Assembly (NCBI GenBank): GCA_002189035.1 | Contig: NEEC01000016.1 | Location: 2,441,001 to 2,505,000 of the forward strand | Source of the DNA: Utricularia gibba | Taxonomy: Eukaryota; Streptophyta; Magnoliopsida; Lamiales; Lentibulariaceae | DNA length: 64,000 nucleotides | Direction: 5' to 3' | Shown here: positions 1-10,044 of the stretch, piece by piece | Layout of the letters: each line of letters begins with the position of its first letter | Numbering within the stretch: position 1 is the first letter of the stretch | Program-made: the position numbers and the translations under genes | Notes under the pieces: model-generated | What the model saw: only the letters and a program-made list of their open reading frames with translations | What the model was told of the DNA's origin: nothing | Database searches by the model: none

Positions 1-91
1 ACTCTTTCTGGGAATCATGATTAAGAGTAACTTGTAGTGTTCTTTAGTTTGTTTTGGATGGGGTGTTATACTGGTTCTGTTTGTTGGTCAG

Positions 92-1461
92 CAGGATTCG
101 TTTATGCCATCTACATTACTGCCATCTTGTTCAAGTCTAATGACATCCTCCGCAAACAAGCAGCTCTAAAGGTAAATGTTCTTGCCTCTTTCATTTTCCA
201 TTGTGCGATATAGCAGGATATCCCGATTATGAGAAGCTGGTTTTGCAGGGCGAAAGAAAGATATCAGTGCTTGTTAGTTATTCCGTGCTGTTTATCCTCC
301 ATATTGTCGCTGTGTACTGGTGGCACTGGGGTGATGGACTTTTTTACACTTTAGTCATGATTCCTCCAAAGGCAATCCCGCCCTTCTGGCATGCTATATT
401 TATTATCCTTGTCAATGGTATGAAATGAACACTGACTGGTGTTTTGCGATATCCATGTTCGGCTGCATTTTTTTTTTTTCTTTGCGTTATTTCCTCATGC
501 CACCTTGTGTCCATTAACACACCCCATTTCTGGTTGATCATTGTTTGTTTTTCATTTCAGATACAATGGTGCGGCAGGCGGCTATGGTCCTGAAGTTGGT
601 AATCTTGATGTATTACAGGAATGGTCGGGGGCACAGCTTCCGCAAGCAGGTAATCAATCACCTGCTCTTGGTGTCTGCAGCAGTCGAATTATATTTCTTG
701 GAATGCAATCAAATGCTGTTTTTTCAGGGTCAAATGTTAACACTGGTGGAGTACGCCCTAATGTTGTACCGTGCATTGCTTCCTACACCTATTTGGTATA
801 GATTTTTCTTGAACAAGGAGTACGGGAATCTCTTTTCCTCACTCATAACAGGCCTCTATCTGACCTTCAAACTTACATCCGTTGTTGAGAAGGTATTCCA
901 TGCCACTCCTCCCCATCCTCTGCATGGGATTCACCAACACAAATCTCTTTTTTTTTTTTTCCTCTTTTGTAGGTACGGTCATTCTTCATTTCATTGAAGG
1001 CATTATCGAGAAAAGAAATTCACTATGGCTCTTATGCAACATTGGAACAGGTAATGATCCCCAGTTGTTGATGTGTTTTTTCATCTAGTTCAATTACCGC
1101 GCTCTTGTCGTGGTGCGTAGAATGAGACAAGCCAACTGTCTTTTGAGCAGGTGAATGCTGCTGGGGATATGTGCGCTATATGCCAGGAGAAAATGCATTC
1201 CCCGATACTCTTGCGCTGCAAACACATATTCTGTGAAGACTGTGTCTCAGAATGGTGAGTGAGTCTCCTCAGTCTCACCCCCAGCTTGTCGTGGTGGTGC
1301 CATCCTTATTTCCTTGATCATAAATAAACCAGAATGTTGTTTGGTTTTTCGTCAGGTTCGAACGTGAACGGACCTGCCCCTTGTGCAGAGCTCTTGTTCG
1401 GCCAGCTGACATTCGATCGTATGGTGATGGATCAACAACTCTCTTTTTCCAGTTCTTTTAG
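92..1461 (+). CDS. RING finger and transmembrane domain E3 ubiquitin ligase (RNFT1-like), 5' end outside window
   Basis: Membrane-anchored E3 ubiquitin ligase of the RNFT type (Arabidopsis At5g01960-like), probably in an endomembrane. Visible coding exons are 92-171, 249-417, 561-649, 728-892, 973-1050, 1151-1254 and 1356-1461. All junctions are GT-AG and the phases add up without a break. The first visible exon may begin slightly upstream of 92, since two AG acceptors lie close together and the upstream sequence is also open. The N-terminal exons carry hydrophobic membrane segments and family signatures such as KSNDILRKQ and [10 protein letters not shown]. Exons 6-7 encode a C-terminal C3HC4 RING ([22 protein letters not shown]), and the protein ends in a FFQFF-type tail, as in the plant homologs. 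The gene is convergent with PTF2. The upstream exons and promoter lie before the window. Confidence 0.9.
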
Positions 1462-1694
1462 TAACCCCTCGAAACTGGAAAGCAGAAAAAAAAGAACACT
1501 AATACGCCAAACGAAAAAGTGTAACAGGGAAAACCACTTGGTTTTGTCCACAACTATTTTTCTTGTGTTATGTGTACAGGAAGAAGCCATCCTTTTGCCC
1601 TTCGTGAAACGCATGAGCAGTGGCGATCAATTGACTCGACTCGTTGAGCATGAGCAGTGGGCTGCTGACTCTATAATTAAACATGGTTGGAGCA

Positions 1695-3248
1695 TCAAAT
1701 AAACACGTGCAGATCCAACAAGACCTTGTAATGGCCATCTTCTATATACTCCTCTCTCACATCATGTAGTAGGAGGGCCTCAATGATGAGATCTTCCCAG
1801 TCAACGTCCGCCTGTATATGCTGCTTTCTCCTCCTCTTGGAAGTCTCAGGCTTTTCATCCCCACCGGCACCAGTAGGGCTCAATGCTCTCCATATACGCT
1901 GCTTGGCAGCTTTTATCTTCGCTCTCCTCTCTTGTCTCGCTAGGCAACCATTTTCAAAGGATGGAGGATTGGGATCTATTCCCACATTCCTCTCCAGTAT
2001 TTGCTTCAGGTATAGCTTTTTGCTCAAGTCTGATTTCCCATCCCACCAATCCCAACACTCCACCAGATTGAAGGATTTCCTCCTTTCAATAACCCTCTTC
2101 TCACCACCTTCACTGCTACTTCTTGCAGCAGACATTTCATCCAAGAATTTAGCATAAACCATGGATAAAGACTCACTTGAAAATTTGTATATACTTGGAG
2201 GATCAACTACTTGGCCCTCTTCGAAGTATTGAAAAACAGAGTCATCTGAAGCATGATTTTCGTCTCCGTATACAGCAGTATCCTTACCCAAACAGTCTCC
2301 AACCAGGTTTTCCATATCCCACGGAACGAGCTGTAAACCCTGCTCTTCTTCATCATGTTTTGCCCTCGACTTTTTCTCCAGATACTGCATAACAAATGGA
2401 GCATTCTTCTTAATATTCTTGACACACACGTCTCTGCCCCAGGGCAAGACCTGTGCAACTTTCACCAAGCTCTCCAAAAGTTCTCTATATCGTCGCCTAC
2501 AAGTAGAAACAGCAGCGTGCAGCTCCTCAGCCAAATCTTGAATTTTTATGTCCACTTCATTCAACTCTGCAACAAAAACTAAGACAGCCACAACAACAGG
2601 CTGGGGCCTCCTTCCAGTGGTTATAAACCACTTAACTAAGCACTGCACCAGAAACACCCCTTGCTGTAACATTCTCCTAACAATATCCTCAGAGACCCTC
2701 GTGAAACTCGGACATACTTTTACTGCTCGTTCAAGAGAATCCACAATGTCAAACTCTGGAAGCCTCAAGCCAGTAAATTTGATAACCCTGGTGACCATCC
2801 GGCCCAGTTCCGACGCATCACAACCAACTACATCAGCTACTTCAGCAATTGGGAGCAAATTTTGATCCTTTCTCATTACAACATAAGCACAGGCACCAAC
2901 AAAAACTGGGAACCACATCCCTTCACCGTATTGCCCATCAGTGATTTTTTCGACCAAGAGCTTGACTTCATGCGTTTTCTCACCAGAAAGCCCTAGTCTT
3001 AACATCTCACTCTCAATCAACTTTTGAGCATGGAAAATTTTCCTTTCCTGGTAATTTAGAAAACAGCCACTGCCTGCAGTTCCCATACGCACAAAAGTGC
3101 CCTTCTGTCCGGTAACGCCACCAAAGTCCGCCTGAAAATTGTGAAATTCTTGCACTACGCCACATGATGAGCATACCATATTACCAGTCACATCATCTTC
3201 TGCTAGAGATCGACTACGGCACTTCTGGCATTTGCGGGATCCTTCCAT
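1695..3248 (-). CDS. PTF2: Plant-specific TFIIB-related protein PTF2
   Basis: Intronless 517-residue reading frame for a TFIIB/BRF-family factor, a nuclear protein expected to act with an RNA polymerase pre-initiation complex. It has an N-terminal zinc ribbon with two CxxC pairs (residues 7-10 and 26-29). Two cyclin-like core repeats follow at about 60-270, with the motifs TDGQYGEGMWFP and TGRRPQPVVVAVLVFV. After a less conserved middle, the C-terminus carries WEDLIIEALLLHDV and GHYKVLLDLHVF, which I recognise from Arabidopsis PTF2 (At4g35540). Length is close to that homolog. The ATG at 3246-3248 is chosen because it directly precedes the zinc ribbon. The stop at 1695 abuts the poly(A) signal of the convergent RING gene, so the two transcripts must overlap at their 3' ends. 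The gene is divergent from the PUB62-like gene. Confidence 0.93.
   Translation of the reverse strand: MEGSRKCQKCRSRSLAEDDVTGNMVCSSCGVVQEFHNFQADFGGVTGQKGTFVRMGTAGSGCFLNYQERKIFHAQKLIESEMLRLGLSGEKTHEVKLLVEKITDGQYGEGMWFPVFVGACAYVVMRKDQNLLPIAEVADVVGCDASELGRMVTRVIKFTGLRLPEFDIVDSLERAVKVCPSFTRVSEDIVRRMLQQGVFLVQCLVKWFITTGRRPQPVVVAVLVFVAELNEVDIKIQDLAEELHAAVSTCRRRYRELLESLVKVAQVLPWGRDVCVKNIKKNAPFVMQYLEKKSRAKHDEEEQGLQLVPWDMENLVGDCLGKDTAVYGDENHASDDSVFQYFEEGQVVDPPSIYKFSSESLSMVYAKFLDEMSAARSSSEGGEKRVIERRKSFNLVECWDWWDGKSDLSKKLYLKQILERNVGIDPNPPSFENGCLARQERRAKIKAAKQRIWRALSPTGAGGDEKPETSKRRRKQHIQADVDWEDLIIEALLLHDVREEYIEDGHYKVLLDLHVFI
1698..1703 (+). terminator. AATAAA polyadenylation signal of the RING gene
   Basis: An AATAAA lies about 240 bases after the RING gene stop codon, directly next to the stop codon of the opposite-strand PTF2 gene (1695-1697). 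The 3' UTR of the RING gene is therefore about 1462-1725 and its tip overlaps PTF2 coding sequence. Confidence 0.55.
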
Positions 3249-3920
3249 CTTCTAGGGAATTGTAGTAAAAACAACAAGTTAGTAACTTTGTTCGTCGAGC
3301 AACTTGTGTGCGATTTATTTCAACTCATCTTCATGTAACGCTCGAATGCATTGCACCGAGGCATAAAACCAAGTTCAAGATAGTCCAAATTCACCATCTG
3401 CACCTGTCCCAAAAAAAATGAGGATAAAAAAAGATTCAAAGAAGAAAACCGTAATGATATCCGGATGCCTGATCACAGATCGATGGTCCCTGAAATCTCT
3501 CCAACGTTTTTAAACGAACGACGGAGTTTTACCTTAAATAACGCTGTGCAGGGTTAGGGTTTGCGAGACGAAGCCCAAATCAAATTACTGAGAGCGGAAA
3601 CTCCAAAAGAGGCACCACAAACAAGATTTTTGAATCGGGAATCGAAGCGGCCGCAGTGATGATGCCTACAAACTCGGCGGGCAAGATCACATGATCTGCC
3701 GAGGGGTGTCTGGTATTTATAGTAATAATAATAATAAAGAGGTTTACGACGTCGTTTCTCAGCCGCTTCTTAGGGTGGGTATTTTTCAAAATTTGCAAAT
3801 GTAGGGGGTACAATTCGAAATAACTTCTCATAAAAGACTGAAATACCCTAAAATGGCTCCTCAGAAGCTGCGCGTGGTTCCACAGCAACAAATCAATCTC
3901 AGCAGGCACCCCACCCCTGT
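3249..3920. promoter_or_regulatory. Divergent intergenic region between PTF2 and PUB62-like gene, with telo-box
   Basis: These 670 bases separate two divergent genes and must hold both promoters and 5' leaders. A telo-box (TTAGGGTTT, 3554-3562; AAACCCTAA on the PTF2 strand) is visible. In plants this element is frequent in promoters of translation and ribosome-biogenesis genes. A CCCTAG acceptor-like sequence just before the PTF2 ATG could end a leader intron; this is only a possibility. No clear TATA box was identified for either gene. Confidence 0.4.
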
Positions 3921-5714
3921 ATGGTTCTTCCGGAGGCATTTCCGTGCACTTCCCAGGCGGTGCAGCGCCGTCTAACTGCCAACCCCCACTCTTCGGCGTC
4001 CTCCATCACCAATTTCCTTGGGCACGACTACTTGCAGCCGCCGCCGCCCCCGGCATCTCAATTTCGCCAACAATGGAGCGATAACAGTCGCAGTTCAGCC
4101 AATGAGTCGGAGGAGGATGACGCGGAAGTTGAGAATCTCGATGAAGATGTAGATGAAGGAGAAGAAAGGAATTTAGAGAACATAACGTCTCTATCTAAAA
4201 TCAATGGAAGTGATCAAAATTTTCGATATGGTGTTGTTGCGAATTGTGGGGACATGAAGTACGGTGTGTCACCAGGTACTTGTTATGGATGTAAAGTACT
4301 TTACCATAGAAATTGGAAGGTATATTAAAGCGTGATGCCGTTGTATTCGGTCAATTCGGATCAGGCAGAAAAGGGGAGGATTCGACACACAATGTTACTG
4401 AAAGCGTTCATAGCGATAACAGAAGTGGTGAGAACAGGATCATCAGGGACAGCGAAGCTTACTACTCAGGGTGCTTGAAGACGGGGGATGGACCCAGTTC
4501 GTCTGGACAGAAGGATGATACTACCGTGCAAGATAGTTGTAGGTTTAGTGGAAGAAAGGATGGGGTATATCCAAGTGGATCTGGGCAGACCCTTAGGGCC
4601 AGCCTCTCAGATCCTCTGACGTATGCACACAAAGAGAATTGTGTTTTGCTTTGTCATTTCTTTTACTTTGTTAAATGCTCGTAACTGATTTTCATTTTTT
4701 ACTTGTATGTACGCATAGAGGGACACTTATGGAAGATGCCATGATATTGCCTTGTGGACACTCCTATGGTAGTGGTGGAATACAGCAAATCCTTTGTATG
4801 GTAGGGCAACCTTAACTTGAGTCACTCCTTCAAGCTCAGTTCAGTTCTTGGCTGAGTGAAATGCAAGGAATGCAATTTATTATAGTGAGCGCTTTTTTTC
4901 AGAAAGTTTGCTACACCTGCTCGCAGCCTGTTTCAGAAGCCTCAATTTATCCGAACCTCTGTATGTTCATATGTTCTTGATGTCATTATTTGGTAATCGA
5001 GTTGTTTATATCCTTCTTGCTTTGGTCGTGCAGCTTTACGCCTAGCTGTACAGGCATTCAACAGGGAAGAGGGTTTTCATACGAGTACATTAAAAAGAAG
5101 GCGAGAAAGATATGTGCAGGTTAGTCACCACCATAAAATTTTTACTTGAATAATGAGCTGATTATACATTCTGGTATGAAGGGAATGTTGGCTTATAGTA
5201 TGGAATTACTTGAACTTAGATGTTGTTCACAGGAGAAGGGAGGATCGATTGATTCTACTGCCACTGATAGGCAAAAAGGAAAGAGGATTCAGTTTCCATT
5301 TGCGGTCACTGATCGTGTTATCATAAAGGTGTGAATGAAGACGTGTGTCCGTCACTCTGTGAATCAAGCATGTTTTCTTGGTAATTTTGATTATTGATTT
5401 TCAGGGCAACAAAAGAACACCTGAACGGTTTTTTGGGCGGGAGGCTGTGATCACTGCTGAGTGTTTGAATGGATGGTAACACTTATTAACGCGTGCTGTT
5501 TTGTTTTCTTTTTTTACCTAAAAAGATTCTTTTCGTACATGATTCACACAGTCAGTGATCATATCTCCATGGATGGTTATGGAATGGCTTTCTAAATGAT
5601 AGGTATGTAGTCAAGACACTGGATAATGCAGAAAGCGTGAAGCTGCAGTATCGCTCCTTGGCCAAGCTTTCAGACAAGCCGAGTCCAACAATAAATTGGC
5701 TTACAGCTTTATGA
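3921..5714 (+). CDS. PUB62: U-box domain protein, PUB62/PUB63 type
   Basis: E3 ubiquitin ligase of the plant PUB62/63 group. Exons are 3921 to 4620 (see below), 4719-4800, 4903-4960, 5034-5119, 5233-5328, 5405-5475 and 5603-5714. The first exon encodes an acidic, low-complexity N-terminus with a poly-proline stretch. The U-box begins at DPLTGTLMEDAMILPCGHS and continues through KVCYTCSQPVSE and LRLAVQAF. The C-terminal domain typical of this subgroup follows, with FPFAVTDRVIIKGNKRTPERF, then YVVKTLDNAESVKLQYRSL, ending at TGA 5712-5714. Exons 2-7 join in phase. Within exon 1 the frame changes between about 4240 and 4320. No convincing intron was found there, so a one-base frameshift, an assembly error or a missed small intron remains. 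The start at 3921 is the first ATG in the N-terminal frame and is the least certain point. Confidence 0.85.
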
Positions 5715-6312
5715 CTAATTTGTAGGCGAACTAATGAGTGCATGGTGCTCACTGTCGTAAACACTGATCGGGGTTTGTTCTATGTGGATACAACGCATGC
5801 AATGCAAGATCTGAAGCGAAACAAAAGACATCAAACACACACAAGAATGTCTTAGGAATCTCATGGCTTGTGAGTCATGGGATTATGCAAATTTAAGAAT
5901 ATGTCATGAATCTCCTGTAAACTAGAGCCTTGAGCTTGTGTGAGAGGTCGGTTGCATATGAAATCCTCCGTGATCAGTTTCCTGAACGTAGTCTTCTTTC
6001 GATTAACTATCATAAAATAAGTATTGGAAGATTACAATATTTGAAGTGAAACCTTCATGGATTGTTCTAAAATTGGAATAGACAAAAGTTGTTTACGAGA
6101 GGTGGAGGTGTACTAATAAACAAAAATTTTGCATGCATCATAAATATTCAAATTTTCCTATCAAATAAAATTTATATACCTAATTTACATTCAATTATAT
6201 AAATAATATGAGCATAATGGATTATGATCAAATACAATGAGCTATGTGATTGCTGTGTGGAAGTCAATACATTCAGTTTGTATCATGGTTAAGAGATTAA
6301 GTCTAAGATAAG
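5715..6312. other. 3' flank of the PUB62-like gene and intergenic DNA
   Basis: AT-rich sequence without a recognisable gene. It should contain the 3' UTR of the U-box gene. Its last five bases (ATAAG, 6308-6312) are the target duplication of the Athila element that follows. Confidence 0.5.
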
Positions 6313-7500
6313 TGATAAGTGATTTTATGTCACTTATATTTGTGTTTTTTAGGACTCACTTAGATGAGATTTGCATTCTTTTTATCCCACTTTTCTTACA
6401 TTTTTATAAGAATTTTATATCTTTCATACCACTTTGATCTTTTTGGAGATAAAGTGTGTTTTGTGATTTTTGAGGACGAATTTGGAATAATTTGGAGGAT
6501 TTTCGAGTTGACCTTAATGGAGGCAAAGATTCGGTCTATCCAAATGAAGACTCAATCAGAGATTCTCGGATGATTTGCATTTTATCTTAGAAAATTTGGA
6601 TCTTATCCTAGAAGATTTGTATCAAATTTTAGAAGATCCAGATAGAAGATTTGATGTGAGCCTATCAAGAAAGCCCGACAAGTCCCTATCATTATATAAA
6701 GATCCAAATGCAAAGATCAAAGGAGTTATTCAGAGGTGGACGATCAAAGAGTCAATTTAGGGTTTAGAGTCGAGTCTAGTATGTTTTGGATGTCTTCCCT
6801 TTTGTTTTTCATCAATTTTTGTTGTTTAGAGTCGAGCAAGCGTGTGTGAGCGCTTGCGACTGAGGATCTGCTGTGAAGCCTTGCTTGCGCAAGTCCTGCA
6901 CGTATGGCTGTCTTATTATGTTTTTTCATCATTTAATTTGAGGTTTGATTATGTTTTTCGTAACTTTTTCTTTATCAATGTGATCTTTAATACCATATAA
7001 CCCTAAGAGAATATGGGAAAATCAAAGGTTGGCGTCAAGCACCTAAGGAGAAGGGCTCAATCGGATATCCTTGGTAAAGCACATTCTGTCTAATCTGTCT
7101 GCAAAGTGAGAGGTGTAGGATTTAGATTTGGGTGTGAGGAAAGCATGAGTTATTACAAGAAGTGAAATGGCTCTGGTGGTGTGATTGATTTCATAATCCC
7201 ACAAAACAAGGGATGGTGCTATAACGGTCACCGAGTAGCACTATTTTAGCATAACAACCCCAAAGCTTGCGCAAACAAGTCAATCTTCAAAGTTTGCACA
7301 CATGTAAGGGCAAGTTTCAAGAAAGGTGGATCTTAGATCCAAGGCCACTTTTCTTATTATTTTTAAAAACCCAATATTTCTTTTGTTTTCAATCTTTTTC
7401 AATCTTTGTTTTGAAAAGAAAATTCTAATAACAATTCCTTATGGATACAATCTTATTTTATTACTTCGATGATTTCTATGCACTTGCAGAATCACCATCA
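6313..7500 (+). repeat. 5' LTR of the Athila element
   Basis: This 1188-bp repeat starts TGATAAGTGATTTT and ends CACCATCA. It aligns by eye along its whole length with 14813-15990, with scattered substitutions and small indels. The stretch around 6700 (TATATAAAG at 6695) could be the retroelement promoter. It contains two copies of the TTGCGCAA core discussed under findings (6885 and 7267). Confidence 0.93.
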
Positions 7501-7506
7501 AGTTTT

Positions 7507-7524
7507 TGACACCGTTTCCAGGGA
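7507..7524 (+). other. Primer-binding site (tRNA-Asp type), mutated
   Basis: TGACACCGTTTCCAGGGA starts six bases after the 5' LTR. It matches the usual Athila/Tat site TGGCGCCGTTGCCGGGGA at 14 of 18 positions. Three of the four changes are G-to-A, two of them at former CpG sites, which fits methylation-driven decay. Confidence 0.75.
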
Positions 7525-7625
7525 ATTGTATTCCTTTGGAATTTCTTTTCTGATCATGTCTTATTTTTCTGTTATTTTCGAGACATTTTGTTTAGCGCAT
7601 TTGCGCAAGCAGTTGCTTTTAATCA

Positions 7626-9400
7626 TTGTTGCATGCACAGGCACAGGGCTTCAATCGAGCTGTACCTGCTGGACCTGAAATTGATCGGACGTGTCAGAGA
7701 ATTAGGTTGGAAAATCGTCAAGCGCAAGCACAACGCAAGGAAACCAGGTCTAGAAGGCATTCTAGACATGAGGAGGACTATTTGGTGATGTCCGAACTAG
7801 ATAACGAAGGAGCACGAACGCTAAGACACCAGCCAAACAGGGCAACTGGATCAGCCTTGCTGATAAATGAAAGAACAGGTATAGGCAGATTTGCTGCTAA
7901 TTGTGTAGGGTCATATCGAAGGCGTAGCGATGGATCTGATCAAGAACCTACAAGGGAACGCATAGCAGCAACATTGGGATCGAATCAAGGTGTGGAACCT
8001 CTCCGAGAAGGGCCCACAGGCGCATTATCAGACCCAGGACGAACCAACAGGGCACTGGAACGTGGTCTAGGAAGGCCCAGGCACGCAGGCGCAAATGAAA
8101 ACCATTTGCAATCAACGTTTGCACAAGAATGGCAAGAAAACAGGGCTTTTGAACCTCAACATCATGACAAGCAGAACAGCACTCCACAAACTTCAAGGCG
8201 AGGAGTGAACTCGCATCCAAGGTGGGAAAGAGAAGACCGTTGGGGTTACAATGGAGCAAACCGACGTGACAACCAAAATCCTCATCACGAGCAGAGGTAT
8301 GAATTTGTAGGAAATCCTGAAAGGGAAAATTATGGAAGACAAAGGCAGATGCCCAGGAGGAATGTGCGTGTTGAAGAAGCATCTAGCGAAGAGGAAGGAC
8401 TAGAACCAGCACGCAGGGAAGAGATAGGTATGTGTGCAGGGACCAAAATGCTAACAGATTTGCTATTGATCCTTGGGATGAAGTCCCTTTAGGTGATAAT
8501 TTTCGACACACGAGGAAGCCTGGTCCCATTGCTGCCACCAGCCATCAACGTGCGGAGATTCCAACTCCAACCCTCACTGATTACCATGGTGCAACAAAGC
8601 CCATTTCGTGGAGAACCTGGTGAGGATCCCAAATAACACATTGCAATTTTTCTCAGGTATTGTGTCATGGTGGTGGAACGAGGAGTCTTTGATGACGCGA
8701 TTAGGTTACCTTTATTTCCATTTTCGTTATGGGGATCAGCAAGGAGATGGTTAGACTCTCTGCCACCCAACTCTATGTACACTTAGGAAGAATTGGAGGA
8801 TGCATTTTTGGACAAATATTTTGAACCCACAAAGTACTCTAACACCAGGTTTGAGATCACCAATTTTTCACAGTATGAAGGAGAAGGAATAGCAGCATCT
8901 TGGGAGAGATTTAAGGAAATTACACAAGTCACGGATAAGCATGGACTCAGCCCTGCTGCTATGATCATGTGCTTTCATGATGGACTGACTGCGCAAGCAA
9001 AGGGACTGCTGAATGCGGGTGTTGGACCCTTGGACCAGGTAAGTCCTAGAAGGGCCTGAGAACTAATTGATGAATTTTCAAAATGACAGGCACGATGGTC
9101 TCAATCAGCAAGGAATTCGAAAACTGGAGTTCGGGACAACCCACGTGACACTACCATCTCAAAGATTTCCAAAACATTGCAAAAATTAGACGATAAAATC
9201 AGCAAACTCCAGCATGTCATTGCTCAAGTCCAAGCAGCCTTAGAGAAGTCAGAGAGCGAGGTAGAAGAGGAAGGTACGAATGTTAATTTTGTGAATTTTC
9301 AGGGAAAACTTGGGCAAGGAGCTTCTATGCCTGCACAAGGGAACAACTGGGGAAATCAGGGCAACACTTGGCAGAACCAGAATCAAAACCACCAGTAGCC
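7626..9400 (+). pseudogene. Athila gag, broken
   Basis: Capsid/nucleocapsid polyprotein remnant. An Arg/Gln/Glu-rich N-terminal part is open from 7626 to 8492. The capsid core follows in shifted frames, with RWLDSLPPNS near 8750 and FLDKYFEPTKYSNTRFEI near 8810-8860. A hydrophilic tail rich in Asn, Gln and Gly lies near 9300-9400. Stops at 8784 and 9057 and several frame changes break it. A further coiled-coil-like stretch continues to about 9620. It would assemble the retroelement particle if intact. Confidence 0.8.
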
Positions 9401-10044
9401 CCAACGACCACTCTTACGAGATACGCTCAATCAATTCATGGAGAAACAGGAAGGGCTGAACCAAGGAATGCTGGAGCAAATCAAACAAGTAAATGGATTG
9501 GTGGTTGAACAACTTAAGCAAATAAGAGGAGAAATTTCAGACCAAAAAACAAGGGTGAATGAAATGAATGAGCGTCTGGAGCAACTTGGGATAACAACTC
9601 ACATCCTGGACAGCTAGATGAGTATTGTCGCTCAAACCCACAAGGCTTCAAGACTCCCAAGTCAACCAAAGAAGAATCCTGTTGAATGTAATGCTGTAGC
9701 AACGAGAAGTGGGAGTGCAATAGCAGCAGCCCTTGCGCAAGCAGACGAATTGGTGGATGTTCCAGTGTACGTATCTCCACCTTCTTATAATCCTCCAATC
9801 CCTTATCCACAAAGACAGGCCAAATCATCAGTGGATCAACAATATTCCAAGTTTCTGCAGATGCTGAAAACGCTTCATGCCCATTTACTGATGTGATGTT
9901 GCAAATGCCCACTTATGCGAAATTCTTGAAGGATATTCTGGCCAATCGAAGGAAGATTGAGAATGATGCTGTTATTGAATTATCCAAGCAGCGCAACACG
10001 GTTCTTACACAGGGGCTGATTTAAAAGCATGCAGATCCGGGAAT

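Noticed and set aside
3580-3939. 119-residue open frame on the minus strand
   Set aside because: No family resemblance, covers the divergent promoter and the start of the PUB62-like gene; judged chance.
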